The translations under genes were made by a program, and so were the position numbers. The notes under the pieces are model-generated. The model was not told the DNA's origin and did not search any database. It was given only the letters and a program-made list of their open reading frames with translations. A stretch of DNA of 64,000 nt from Alphaproteobacteria bacterium (GTDB taxonomy: Bacteria; Pseudomonadota; Alphaproteobacteria; Thalassobaculales; Thalassobaculaceae), in NCBI GenBank assembly GCA_022822665.1, contig JAJEAR010000062.1, positions 1 through 64,000 on the forward strand, in the 5' to 3' direction. Positions 57,017-64,000 of the stretch are shown one piece after another; within the stretch, counting starts at the first letter, position 1; every line of letters begins with the position of its first letter.

Positions 57017-58297
57017 ATGAAGGTTCTCGTTGTCGGTTCCGGTGGGCGCGAACACGCGCTGTGCTGGACGATCGCCGCTTCACCACTGTGCGACGCACTC
57101 TATTGCGCACCGGGCAACGCCGGAATTGCCAGCGACGCGCAGTGCGTGCCGATCAGCCCGGAAGACATACCGGCTCTGGTCGCATTTTCCAAGCAGCAGG
57201 CCATCGACCTGGTTGTTGTCGGCCCGGAAGCCCCGCTGGCGGCGGGGCTCGTGGACCGGCTCGGCGAGCACGGGATCCGCGTCTTCGGTCCCACCGCCGA
57301 TGCATCGGTTCTTGAAAGCTCCAAGGCCTTCACCAAGGATTTCTGCGTCCGGCACCGGATCCCGGCAGCGGGTTCGCTGACATTCGGGGACCTCGACCGG
57401 GCGCTCGCACACCTGCGCCGGTGCACGCTTCCGGTGGTGGTCAAGGCCGACGGGCTTGCCGCGGGCAAGGGCGTGACCGTTGCGACCAGCCTCGAGAGTG
57501 CGGAAGCGGCGGTGCGCGCTGCCATGGAAGACCGCGTGTTCGGACCGGCCGGCGACCGGGTGGTCATCGAGGAGTTTCTCGAGGGAGTGGAAGCGAGCTT
57601 CTTCGCATTGAGCGACGGGACCACGACCCTCCCCCTTGCCGCGGCCCAGGACCACAAACGCGCGGGCGATGGCGACACCGGCCCGAACACCGGGGGTATG
57701 GGCGCGTTCTCTCCGCCTCCGGCAGTGGACGCAGTACTGTCGCGCCAGGTCATGGAAACGATCATCGAGCCGGCCGTTGCGGGGATGGCGGCCGAGGGCC
57801 GGCCATTCCGCGGTGTTCTCTTCGCCGGGCTCATGCTGACGGACGAAGGTCCGAAACTCATCGAGTTCAACGTGCGGTTCGGCGACCCCGAGTGCCAGGT
57901 GCTGATGGCGAGGCTTCGCAGCGATCTGCTTCCGGCACTGCTCGCGTGCGCCGATGGCCACCTGCGGCATGTTGACCTGCGCTGGTCGGACGACGCCGCG
58001 GTGTGCGTTGTGATGGCGTCGAGGGGGTACCCCGGATCCTACCGGCGCGGCTCGCCGATCCGCGCGATCGAGGACGCCGAATCCGACCCGGACGTCGTGG
58101 TCTTCCATGCGGGTACCGCCGCCGACGCGGAAGGGGCCCTGGTCTCGAGTGGCGGGCGCGTGCTGGGAGTGACCGCGACCGGCGCCGACGTCGCCTCCGC
58201 ACGCTCGCGGGCCTACCGGGCGGTCGGGCGGATCAACTGGCCCGACGGCACGTTCCGGACCGACATCGCGGCGGCCGGTGCCGCGGTCACGCCCTGA
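57017..58297 (+). CDS. purD: Phosphoribosylamine-glycine ligase
   Basis: This ATP-grasp enzyme joins glycine to phosphoribosylamine in purine synthesis (EC 6.3.4.13). The ATG at 57017 begins MKVLVVGSGGREHALCW, exactly the family N-terminus; 426 residues are normal. Landmarks are LVVVGPEAPLAAGLVD, VVVKADGLAAGKGVTVA, the signature NTGGMGAFSPPP, and LIEFNVRFGDPECQVLM with metal ligands. Its last 11 bases overlap the end of the DUF3429 gene on the other strand. Confidence 0.97.
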   Translation: MKVLVVGSGGREHALCWTIAASPLCDALYCAPGNAGIASDAQCVPISPEDIPALVAFSKQQAIDLVVVGPEAPLAAGLVDRLGEHGIRVFGPTADASVLESSKAFTKDFCVRHRIPAAGSLTFGDLDRALAHLRRCTLPVVVKADGLAAGKGVTVATSLESAEAAVRAAMEDRVFGPAGDRVVIEEFLEGVEASFFALSDGTTTLPLAAAQDHKRAGDGDTGPNTGGMGAFSPPPAVDAVLSRQVMETIIEPAVAGMAAEGRPFRGVLFAGLMLTDEGPKLIEFNVRFGDPECQVLMARLRSDLLPALLACADGHLRHVDLRWSDDAAVCVVMASRGYPGSYRRGSPIRAIEDAESDPDVVVFHAGTAADAEGALVSSGGRVLGVTATGADVASARSRAYRAVGRINWPDGTFRTDIAAAGAAVTP

Positions 58298-58769
58298 ACA
58301 GCAGCACCGCGAACGCGCCGAGCATCACGATCACCGACCACCGCCGAAACAGGACGTACCGGGACGGCAACAGGCCGCGCCGGCCGGCGTCGCGGTCGAG
58401 CAGGAACGCGCCGGCGTGACCGGCCGCCAGCAGGCACAGGGCGACCGGGGCGACCAGCTGCCCTGAAAACCAGGCGGCGAGTACGAGGACTGCGGCCCAG
58501 GCCGGCCCGGCGGGCCCGCCCGCTCGCGACGCAAGCGACAGTCCCCAGTGGACGGCCCCGACACAGGCGAGCCCGATCGCAGCGTAGAGCAACAGGGCGT
58601 CGAGGATCATCGCCGCCCGCGGCGCATCGACCAGCCAGACCGCGGCCGCGCAGGCCGGGAACGGCGCCAGCGCGAGGCCCGCCCACCACCAGGCCGAGGC
58701 CCTGAATCGACCGGAACCCGGCGGCGTTACTCGCCCGCCATTGCGTGATCTGCTATATCCACGGCTCAT
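58287..58769 (-). CDS. DUF3429 family membrane protein
   Basis: This 160-residue integral membrane protein (from an ATG at 58769) has about five hydrophobic segments, such as [18 protein letters not shown] and [20 protein letters not shown]. The VGAVHWGL motif is typical of DUF3429, a family of unknown function often placed near purD or xseA in alphaproteobacteria. An alternative ATG lies nine codons upstream. Its start region faces the dehydrogenase gene at 58799, so the two promoters overlap. Confidence 0.78.
   Translation of the reverse strand: MSRGYSRSRNGGRVTPPGSGRFRASAWWWAGLALAPFPACAAAVWLVDAPRAAMILDALLLYAAIGLACVGAVHWGLSLASRAGGPAGPAWAAVLVLAAWFSGQLVAPVALCLLAAGHAGAFLLDRDAGRRGLLPSRYVLFRRWSVIVMLGAFAVLLFRA
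58751..58759 (+). promoter_or_regulatory. Candidate extended -10 promoter for the dehydrogenase at 58799
   Basis: TGCTATATC has the TGn extension and a 4/6 -10 element (58754-58759), 39 bases before the ATG. No good -35 is visible. Confidence 0.35.
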
Positions 58770-58798
58770 TCGGAACAGGCCCGGAACAGGAGACACCC

Positions 58799-59560
58799 AT
58801 GCAGATCTCGGGACATGCGGCCCTCGTCACCGGTGGCGGCAGTGGTCTTGGTGCGGCGACGGCACGTCTGCTGGCGGGGGCCGGCGCCCGGGTTGCCATT
58901 CTTGATATCAACGAGGACGGCGCGCAAGCGGTCGCGGACGAAACCGGTGGCCTGGCGGTCGCATGCGACGTGTCGGATGCCGATTCGGGAGTGGCGGCCG
59001 TCGGCCGGGCCCGCGACCGGCACGGGCCGGCGCGGATCCTGATCAACTGCGCCGGGATCGGACCGGCCGAACGGATCGTCGGCCGTAACGGCCCGATGGC
59101 GCTCGACAATTTCCGGCGCGTGATCGAGGTCAACCTGATCGGAACCTTCAACATGACGCGGCTTGCGGCCGCCGACATGCTCGGTCTCGAACCACTGGAC
59201 GACGGCGAACGAGGCGTCATCATCTCGACCGCGTCGGTTGCCGCCTTCGAGGGCCAGATCGGCCAGGCGGCATACAGTGCTTCGAAGGGCGGCGTGCACG
59301 CGCTCACGATTGTCGGTGCGAGGGAATTCGCCCGCAACGGCGTGCGGGTGAATACCATCGCTCCCGGCTTGTTCGAGACACCACTGCTGATGGGAATGCC
59401 CCAGGAGGTGCGAGACAACCTGGCGGCCTCTGTTCCCTATCCATCGCGATTCGGCATGCCGGAGGAGTATGCGAGGCTGGCCGAGTCAATCATCGGCAAC
59501 GTCATGCTGAACGGAGAGACGATCCGGCTTGACGGCGCCATACGGATGCAGCCGCGCTGA
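58799..59560 (+). CDS. Short-chain dehydrogenase, 3-hydroxyacyl-CoA dehydrogenase type 2-like
   Basis: This 253-residue protein starts 5 bases after aggaga. The NAD motif is [18 protein letters not shown], with [14 protein letters not shown] after strand 2, where the acidic residue favours NAD. The catalytic parts are [18 protein letters not shown] and [13 protein letters not shown]. The pattern, including the ending [17 protein letters not shown], is that of the HSD17B10 or type-2 hydroxyacyl-CoA dehydrogenase group, which acts on short branched 3-hydroxyacyl-CoA. MmsA downstream fits that kind of catabolism. Confidence 0.9.
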   Translation: MQISGHAALVTGGGSGLGAATARLLAGAGARVAILDINEDGAQAVADETGGLAVACDVSDADSGVAAVGRARDRHGPARILINCAGIGPAERIVGRNGPMALDNFRRVIEVNLIGTFNMTRLAAADMLGLEPLDDGERGVIISTASVAAFEGQIGQAAYSASKGGVHALTIVGAREFARNGVRVNTIAPGLFETPLLMGMPQEVRDNLAASVPYPSRFGMPEEYARLAESIIGNVMLNGETIRLDGAIRMQPR

Positions 59561-59628
59561 CAGGCGATGCCCGGCACCGGCTTCTCCGCACACCCGGCCC
59601 GATGTGCCCGGGCTGACCCTGTACCCAG

Positions 59629-61431
59629 ATGAACCTGATCGTTGATGCCGTCCTGTTTCTCGGGGCCGCGGTCATTGCGGTCCCGTTGCTGAACCGGGTC
59701 GGGCTCGGATCGGTACTGGGGTATCTCGCCGCCGGCATCGTCATCGGACCGAGCGCCCTCGGGCTGGTGGGGGATGTCGAGAACATCCTGCATTTTGCCG
59801 AGCTCGGGATCCTGCTGCTGCTGTTCCTGATCGGCCTGGAATTGCAGCCAGCGAGGCTGTGGGGACTGCGGCGGCCGATCTTCGGGATGGGCGGCGCCCA
59901 GGTGGTCGTGACCGGCCTCGTGCTGTCCGGCATCGGCATGCTGTTCAACCTGGATGCCGGAACGGCGCTGGTCACCGGCTTCATTCTCGCGCTCTCCTCG
60001 ACGGCGGTGGTGGTCCAGCTGCTGGCCGAAAAGGGAGAACTGCGCAGCAGGATGGGCCGGGTCACCTTCTCGATCCTGCTGTTCCAGGACATGGCGGTAA
60101 TCCCGTTGCTGGCGCTGATGCCCGCGTTGACGCTGGCATCCGGCCTCGGGGAGGTCTCGGTCGAGCCGGAGGCGATCTTCTTCGCCGCGACCGCGATCAC
60201 CGCGGTGATCATGACCGGCCACTTCCTGCTGCCGCATTACCTGCGCTACGTGGTCACGAGCCGCATCAACGAGCTGTTCACGATCTCGGCCCTGCTCGTC
60301 GTCGCCGGAACGGCGGCGCTGATGGAATTCGTCGGGCTGTCCATGGCGCTTGGAGCGTTCCTCGCCGGGGTGATCCTGTCGGAGTCCGCCTACCGTCACG
60401 CGCTGGTTGCCGACATCGAGCCCTTCAAGGGCCTGCTGATGGGCCTGTTCTTCATTTCGGTCGGTGTCCACGTCGACCTGGGCCGGGTGCTGGAACAGCC
60501 GGTGACGGTCGCCGGGCTCACCATCGGACTGCTGCTCGTCAAGGGAGCATGCATCTTCCTGCTGGCCCGGCTGGCGCGACAGCCGACCCTGGTCGCCGGT
60601 CGCCTGGCATTTGCCCTGCCCCAGGGGGGAGAGTTCGCGTTCGTGCTGTTTACCGCGGCGGTTGCGAACGGAGTGGTCAGCTCCGAGTTTGCCGGCCTGA
60701 TGATCCTTGTCGTGTCCCTGACGATGATCGCAACCCCGTTCCTGCACCTGGCAAGCCAGCACCTGTTCGTCTCCCCGCCGGCGGCGACCCAGCCCAGCCA
60801 GGACTTCGACCGGATCGAACGGGTCGACGATCGGGTCATCATTGCCGGGTTCGGCCGGGTCGGCCAGATCGTCGGCCGCGTCTTCCGTACATGCGGCGTC
60901 GGGTTTACGGCGGTTGACTACGACTTCGAGCGGATCCGGGTGGTCCGGCGCATGGGGATCAAGATCTACTACGGCGATCTCACCCGCCTGTGGCTGCTGC
61001 GTGCCGCCGGCGCCGACCACGCCGAGGTGCTGATCTGTGCCATCGACAATGTGGACGCCTCCATCCAGCTGGTCGATCTCGCGCGCAAGCATTTTCCGCA
61101 CCTGAAGATCTACGCCCGGGCCCGGGACCGGGATCACGCGGCCCGGTGCATCGAACACGGGGTCGACCGTGCGGTCCGCGAAACTCTGGGCGGCAGCCTG
61201 GAGATCGCGAGCCATGCCCTGCAGAGCCTCGGAATGACCTCCGCCGATGTCCGCGAGACCATCGAGCGGTTCCGGGTCCACGACGAGGCGATGCTCCATG
61301 CCAGCGGTCACGAACCGGACCAGACGCACCAGATAACGGACCGCTCGCGGCGGGAAGAGGCGGCAGAGCTCGAACAACTGTTCGTGGAGGACAGGGCCGA
61401 CCTGGGTACCGGCGCCCCGAATTCGCCTTGA
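59629..61431 (+). CDS. Monovalent cation:proton antiporter-2, KefB/KefC-like
   Basis: This 600-residue protein has about 12 membrane helices (residues 1-380) of the CPA2 family and a cytoplasmic TrkA-N domain from about residue 398 ([18 protein letters not shown], then [15 protein letters not shown]). Residues such as [10 protein letters not shown] in the membrane part are typical of Kef and ion exchange. It probably exchanges potassium or sodium for protons; gating by glutathione adducts, as in KefC, is not shown. There is no KefF-type partner gene nearby. Confidence 0.9.
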   Translation: MNLIVDAVLFLGAAVIAVPLLNRVGLGSVLGYLAAGIVIGPSALGLVGDVENILHFAELGILLLLFLIGLELQPARLWGLRRPIFGMGGAQVVVTGLVLSGIGMLFNLDAGTALVTGFILALSSTAVVVQLLAEKGELRSRMGRVTFSILLFQDMAVIPLLALMPALTLASGLGEVSVEPEAIFFAATAITAVIMTGHFLLPHYLRYVVTSRINELFTISALLVVAGTAALMEFVGLSMALGAFLAGVILSESAYRHALVADIEPFKGLLMGLFFISVGVHVDLGRVLEQPVTVAGLTIGLLLVKGACIFLLARLARQPTLVAGRLAFALPQGGEFAFVLFTAAVANGVVSSEFAGLMILVVSLTMIATPFLHLASQHLFVSPPAATQPSQDFDRIERVDDRVIIAGFGRVGQIVGRVFRTCGVGFTAVDYDFERIRVVRRMGIKIYYGDLTRLWLLRAAGADHAEVLICAIDNVDASIQLVDLARKHFPHLKIYARARDRDHAARCIEHGVDRAVRETLGGSLEIASHALQSLGMTSADVRETIERFRVHDEAMLHASGHEPDQTHQITDRSRREEAAELEQLFVEDRADLGTGAPNSP

Positions 61432-61534
61432 CGCCTGCGGGGGAGGGCATATCGTCAAGCGACTCTTGCAAAAAGGCAGCAATTGGACCGCGACCCGGCC
61501 TTCGCTGCTGGCCACGCGACTGGAGGGACGCCGG

Positions 61535-63031
61535 ATGACACGCATTCAGCAGCACTGGATCAACGGGCAGCCTGTCGCCGGGGGCGCGACCCGTCGTGGC
61601 GACGTGTTCAACCCGGCGACCGGCGAGGTCGGCTCCCGGGTTCCGCTCGCCGGCCGGGGCGACATCGACGCAGCGGTCGGCGCGGCGGCGGCGGCGTGGC
61701 CCGCCTGGGCCGCGACTCCGCCGTTGCGGCGGGCGCGGATCCTGTTCCGGTTCAGGGAACTCATCGAGGCGCACATGGCCGAACTTGCGGCCATCATCAC
61801 TTCGGAGCACGGCAAGACCCTGTCCGATGCCGAAGGCTCGGTCATCCGGGGCCTGGAGGTCGTGGAATTCGCCGCCGGCATCCCGCACCTGCTCAAGGGC
61901 GAGTACACCGAGGAGGCGGGCAGCGGCATCGACAGCTGGTCGACGCGTCAGCCGCTTGGGGTGTGTGTCGGGATCACCCCGTTCAACTTCCCGGCCATGG
62001 TGCCGATGTGGATGTTCCCGGTCGCGCTCGCATGCGGCAACACCTTCGTGCTGAAACCGTCCGAACGTGATCCGGGCTGCAGCGTCAGGCTTGCGGAGCT
62101 GCTCAAGGAAGCCGGGTTGCCCGACGGGGTGTTCAACGTCGTGCACGGCGACCGGGAGGCAGTGGAGCTGCTGATCGAACATCCCGACGTCGCGGCGGTC
62201 AGCTTCGTCGGCTCCACACCGATCGCCGAGCGGGTGCACCGTGCCGCCACCGCCAGCGGCAAGCGGGTCCAGGCGCTGGGCGGGGCGAAGAACCACATGG
62301 TGGTGATGCCGGACGCGGACATGGACCAGGCCACCGATGCGCTGATGGGCGCGGCCTACGGCTCCGCCGGTGAGCGCTGCATGGCCGTGTCGGTCGCGGT
62401 CGCGGTCGGATCCGCCGGCGACGCCCTGATGGACCGGCTGATCCCGAAGGTCCGCGGACTGCGCGTCGGCCCGGGCACACATCCTGACAGCGACATGGGC
62501 CCGCTGATCACGGCCGCGCACAAGGCCAGGGTCGAGGACTACATCGGCCAGGGCGCGGAGGCCGGGGCCGAACTGGTGGTCGACGGTCGCGGCCTGACGC
62601 TGCAGGGCTACGAAAACGGGTTCTTTACCGGAGGCACGCTGTTCGATCAGGTCCAGCCGGACATGTCCATCTACCAGGACGAGATCTTCGGCCCGGTGTT
62701 GTCGGTCGTGCGCGCGTCCAGCTACGACGAGGCGGCCGGCCTGGTCAACGACCACCCGCTCGGCAACGGAGCGGCGATCTTCACCCGTGACGGAGATGCG
62801 GCCCGCGAGTTCGCACACCGGGTGAAGATCGGCATGGTCGGGGTCAACGTGCCAATCCCGGTGCCCCTCGCCTTTCACAGCTTCGGCGGCTGGAAGCAGT
62901 CGATGTTCGGCGACCACCACATGCACGGCCCGGAAGGCGTGCGGTTCTACAGCCGCTACAAGGTGGTCACGGCGCGCTGGCCGACCGGGATCCGTTCGGG
63001 AGCCGAGTTCGTGATGCCGACCGTGCGCTGA
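61535..63031 (+). CDS. mmsA: CoA-acylating methylmalonate-semialdehyde dehydrogenase
   Basis: This 498-residue aldehyde dehydrogenase oxidises methylmalonate semialdehyde to propionyl-CoA during valine or myo-inositol breakdown. The ATG at 61535 follows ggaggga. Landmarks are [44 protein letters not shown] and the catalytic Cys282 in [14 protein letters not shown]. The ending [19 protein letters not shown] is the MmsA-specific tail. Propionyl-CoA made here would need the B12 pathway served by the adenosyltransferase at 9146. Confidence 0.95.
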   Translation: MTRIQQHWINGQPVAGGATRRGDVFNPATGEVGSRVPLAGRGDIDAAVGAAAAAWPAWAATPPLRRARILFRFRELIEAHMAELAAIITSEHGKTLSDAEGSVIRGLEVVEFAAGIPHLLKGEYTEEAGSGIDSWSTRQPLGVCVGITPFNFPAMVPMWMFPVALACGNTFVLKPSERDPGCSVRLAELLKEAGLPDGVFNVVHGDREAVELLIEHPDVAAVSFVGSTPIAERVHRAATASGKRVQALGGAKNHMVVMPDADMDQATDALMGAAYGSAGERCMAVSVAVAVGSAGDALMDRLIPKVRGLRVGPGTHPDSDMGPLITAAHKARVEDYIGQGAEAGAELVVDGRGLTLQGYENGFFTGGTLFDQVQPDMSIYQDEIFGPVLSVVRASSYDEAAGLVNDHPLGNGAAIFTRDGDAAREFAHRVKIGMVGVNVPIPVPLAFHSFGGWKQSMFGDHHMHGPEGVRFYSRYKVVTARWPTGIRSGAEFVMPTVR

Positions 63032-63039
63032 GGCGCCCG

Positions 63040-63798
63040 TTACGGATAGACCAGCTTGTTCCGGCCCGACCGGTCGATCCCGCGCATGTGGTAGATCTTG
63101 CGTTCGGAATGATCCGGCACATTGAGATTGTTGTACTGCTCGCGCGCGAGGGCATGGTCGAACACGCTGGTCGTCGGCATGAACCGCATGGTCATGCCCC
63201 GGCGTGAGCGCGGCGACCGGTTGGGTTCGGAGCCATGCACGAGAAACACGTCGTGCAGCGAGATCTGCCCCTTCTCGAGCACCAGGTCGACCGCGTCCGC
63301 TTCGTCGTATTCGGACTTGAGCAGTTCCTGGTTCAGGGTCAGGTCCTCGCTCGGATTGGTCTCGTGGGCGCGCAGCCTCCGTTCCCGGTGCGATCCCCTG
63401 ATGACCCGCAGGCAGCCGTTCTCGGATGTGGCGTCGTCGACAGCGAGCCACACGGTGCAGGTGGCCAGCGGCCGGATCGGCCAGTACTCACCGTCCTGAT
63501 GCCACGGCGTGGCCTTGCCGTTTACGGCCGGCTTGGCAAAGAAACTGGAGTTCCACAACGCGATATCGGGACCGATCAGCTGCTCGACCATGTCCAGGAT
63601 CTCGTCATTGCGGCAGTAGGACAGGAACCCCTCGTCATACTGGAGGACCGCCGAGCAATAGTCGCGGAATTCCGGGTGACGGTCCAGGAGGTGCCGGTGA
63701 CGGTCCTTGATCGAGTCGAGGACACTCTCCGGCATGCGGAAGTCCGGGATCACGAACCCGTCTTCATGGTACTGGCGGATCTGGTCTTCGGAGAGCAT
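63040..63798 (-). CDS. Phytanoyl-CoA dioxygenase family protein
   Basis: This 252-residue Fe(II)/2-oxoglutarate oxygenase has the metal ligands His100 and Asp102 (TPWHQDGEYW) and the distal His188 (DVFLVHGSEPN), with the 2-oxoglutarate arginine expected near 199-204 (SRRGMTMRF). The ATG at 63798 follows an excellent aggg-rich ribosome site. Substrates of bacterial members vary (phytanoyl-CoA, ectoine, halogenated and methylated small molecules). Its end lies 9 bases from that of mmsA on the other strand. Confidence 0.9.
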   Translation of the reverse strand: MLSEDQIRQYHEDGFVIPDFRMPESVLDSIKDRHRHLLDRHPEFRDYCSAVLQYDEGFLSYCRNDEILDMVEQLIGPDIALWNSSFFAKPAVNGKATPWHQDGEYWPIRPLATCTVWLAVDDATSENGCLRVIRGSHRERRLRAHETNPSEDLTLNQELLKSEYDEADAVDLVLEKGQISLHDVFLVHGSEPNRSPRSRRGMTMRFMPTTSVFDHALAREQYNNLNVPDHSERKIYHMRGIDRSGRNKLVYP

Positions 63799-63832
63799 GG
63801 AGCCCCTCCCTGTTCCTGTGTTCCGGGCACAC

Positions 63833-63838
63833 TCTATA
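63833..63838 (-). promoter_or_regulatory. Candidate -10 element for the PhyH-family gene
   Basis: On the minus strand TATAGA lies 34 bases before the ATG at 63798. A -35 element (TTGGGT) would be 15 bases further upstream, an unfavourable spacing. Confidence 0.3.
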
Positions 63839-64000
63839 CCGTTCCGCGTGCCGACCCAATCATCGCCGGACGGGGCCGGGCTCGACCTGTCCGCCCCTGT
63901 CGAGAGCAGCGACGGCCGCACTCCCGCCACCAACGACAGGTACGTCTCGCTTCAAGTTCCGAGGCCAAACGGAGACCTGCACGCCCACCGATGTCCCCCG

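Noticed and set aside
59437..63451. Two long minus-strand open frames opposite the Kef-type antiporter and mmsA
   Set aside because: The plus-strand genes have full family motifs and ribosome sites; the antisense frames have none.

Overview
The window looks like chromosomal DNA of a high-GC alphaproteobacterium, most likely Rhodospirillales-like. The clues are the order argH-lptM-lysA followed by a TIGR02302/DUF4175 protein and ftsEX, the group HIG1 protein-cobalamin adenosyltransferase-etfBA-3-hydroxyacyl-CoA dehydrogenase-TlpA, and lipid A genes in the order MsbA-like/waaA/lpxK/lpxL. It appears to be a respiring, facultatively nitrate-reducing bacterium that oxidises fatty and branched acids. 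No tRNA, rRNA, CRISPR array, intact insertion sequence or convincing rho-independent terminator was seen.

Positions 1-8926 are accessory in character. They hold the end of an oligopeptide-type permease, a 1538-residue autotransporter with Calx-beta domains and a scavenger-receptor cysteine-rich domain, and two DUF2285 genes. The second DUF2285 gene is split by a -1 frame change and recalls the FseA/QseM excision regulators of integrative elements. An AT-richer orphan gene and about 750 bases without a gene follow.

Positions 8927-33508 are a core block. A nitrate respiration cluster on the minus strand (two NarK transporters, narGHJI, a parvulin-type isomerase, with nnrS upstream) sits between the cobalamin adenosyltransferase and etfB. 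The block then runs through etfBA, hbd, tlpA, argH, lptM, lysA, the DUF4175 protein, ftsEX and a DUF218 protein.

Positions 33537-41071 hold scattered genes: an ABC1 kinase, a monooxygenase-fold protein, pepF, fadD, a short-chain dehydrogenase, and a toxin-antitoxin locus whose toxin has lost its N-terminal half. Positions 41681-49257, all on the minus strand, hold a corrinoid protein, a DUF1638 protein, an amidohydrolase and a full oligopeptide-type ABC importer. This looks like a B12-dependent demethylation module, but its methyltransferase is not in the window.

Positions 49466-63798 carry a cytochrome c', the lipid A operon, divergent xseA/purD, a DUF3429 protein, a second short-chain dehydrogenase, a Kef-type antiporter, mmsA and a phytanoyl-CoA dioxygenase family gene. 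The nitrate reductase, NnrS and cytochrome c' fit together as nitrate respiration plus handling of the nitric oxide it generates. EtfAB, the dehydrogenases, FadD and MmsA fit acyl-CoA oxidation, and the cobalamin adenosyltransferase could supply cofactor for the propionyl-CoA that MmsA makes.
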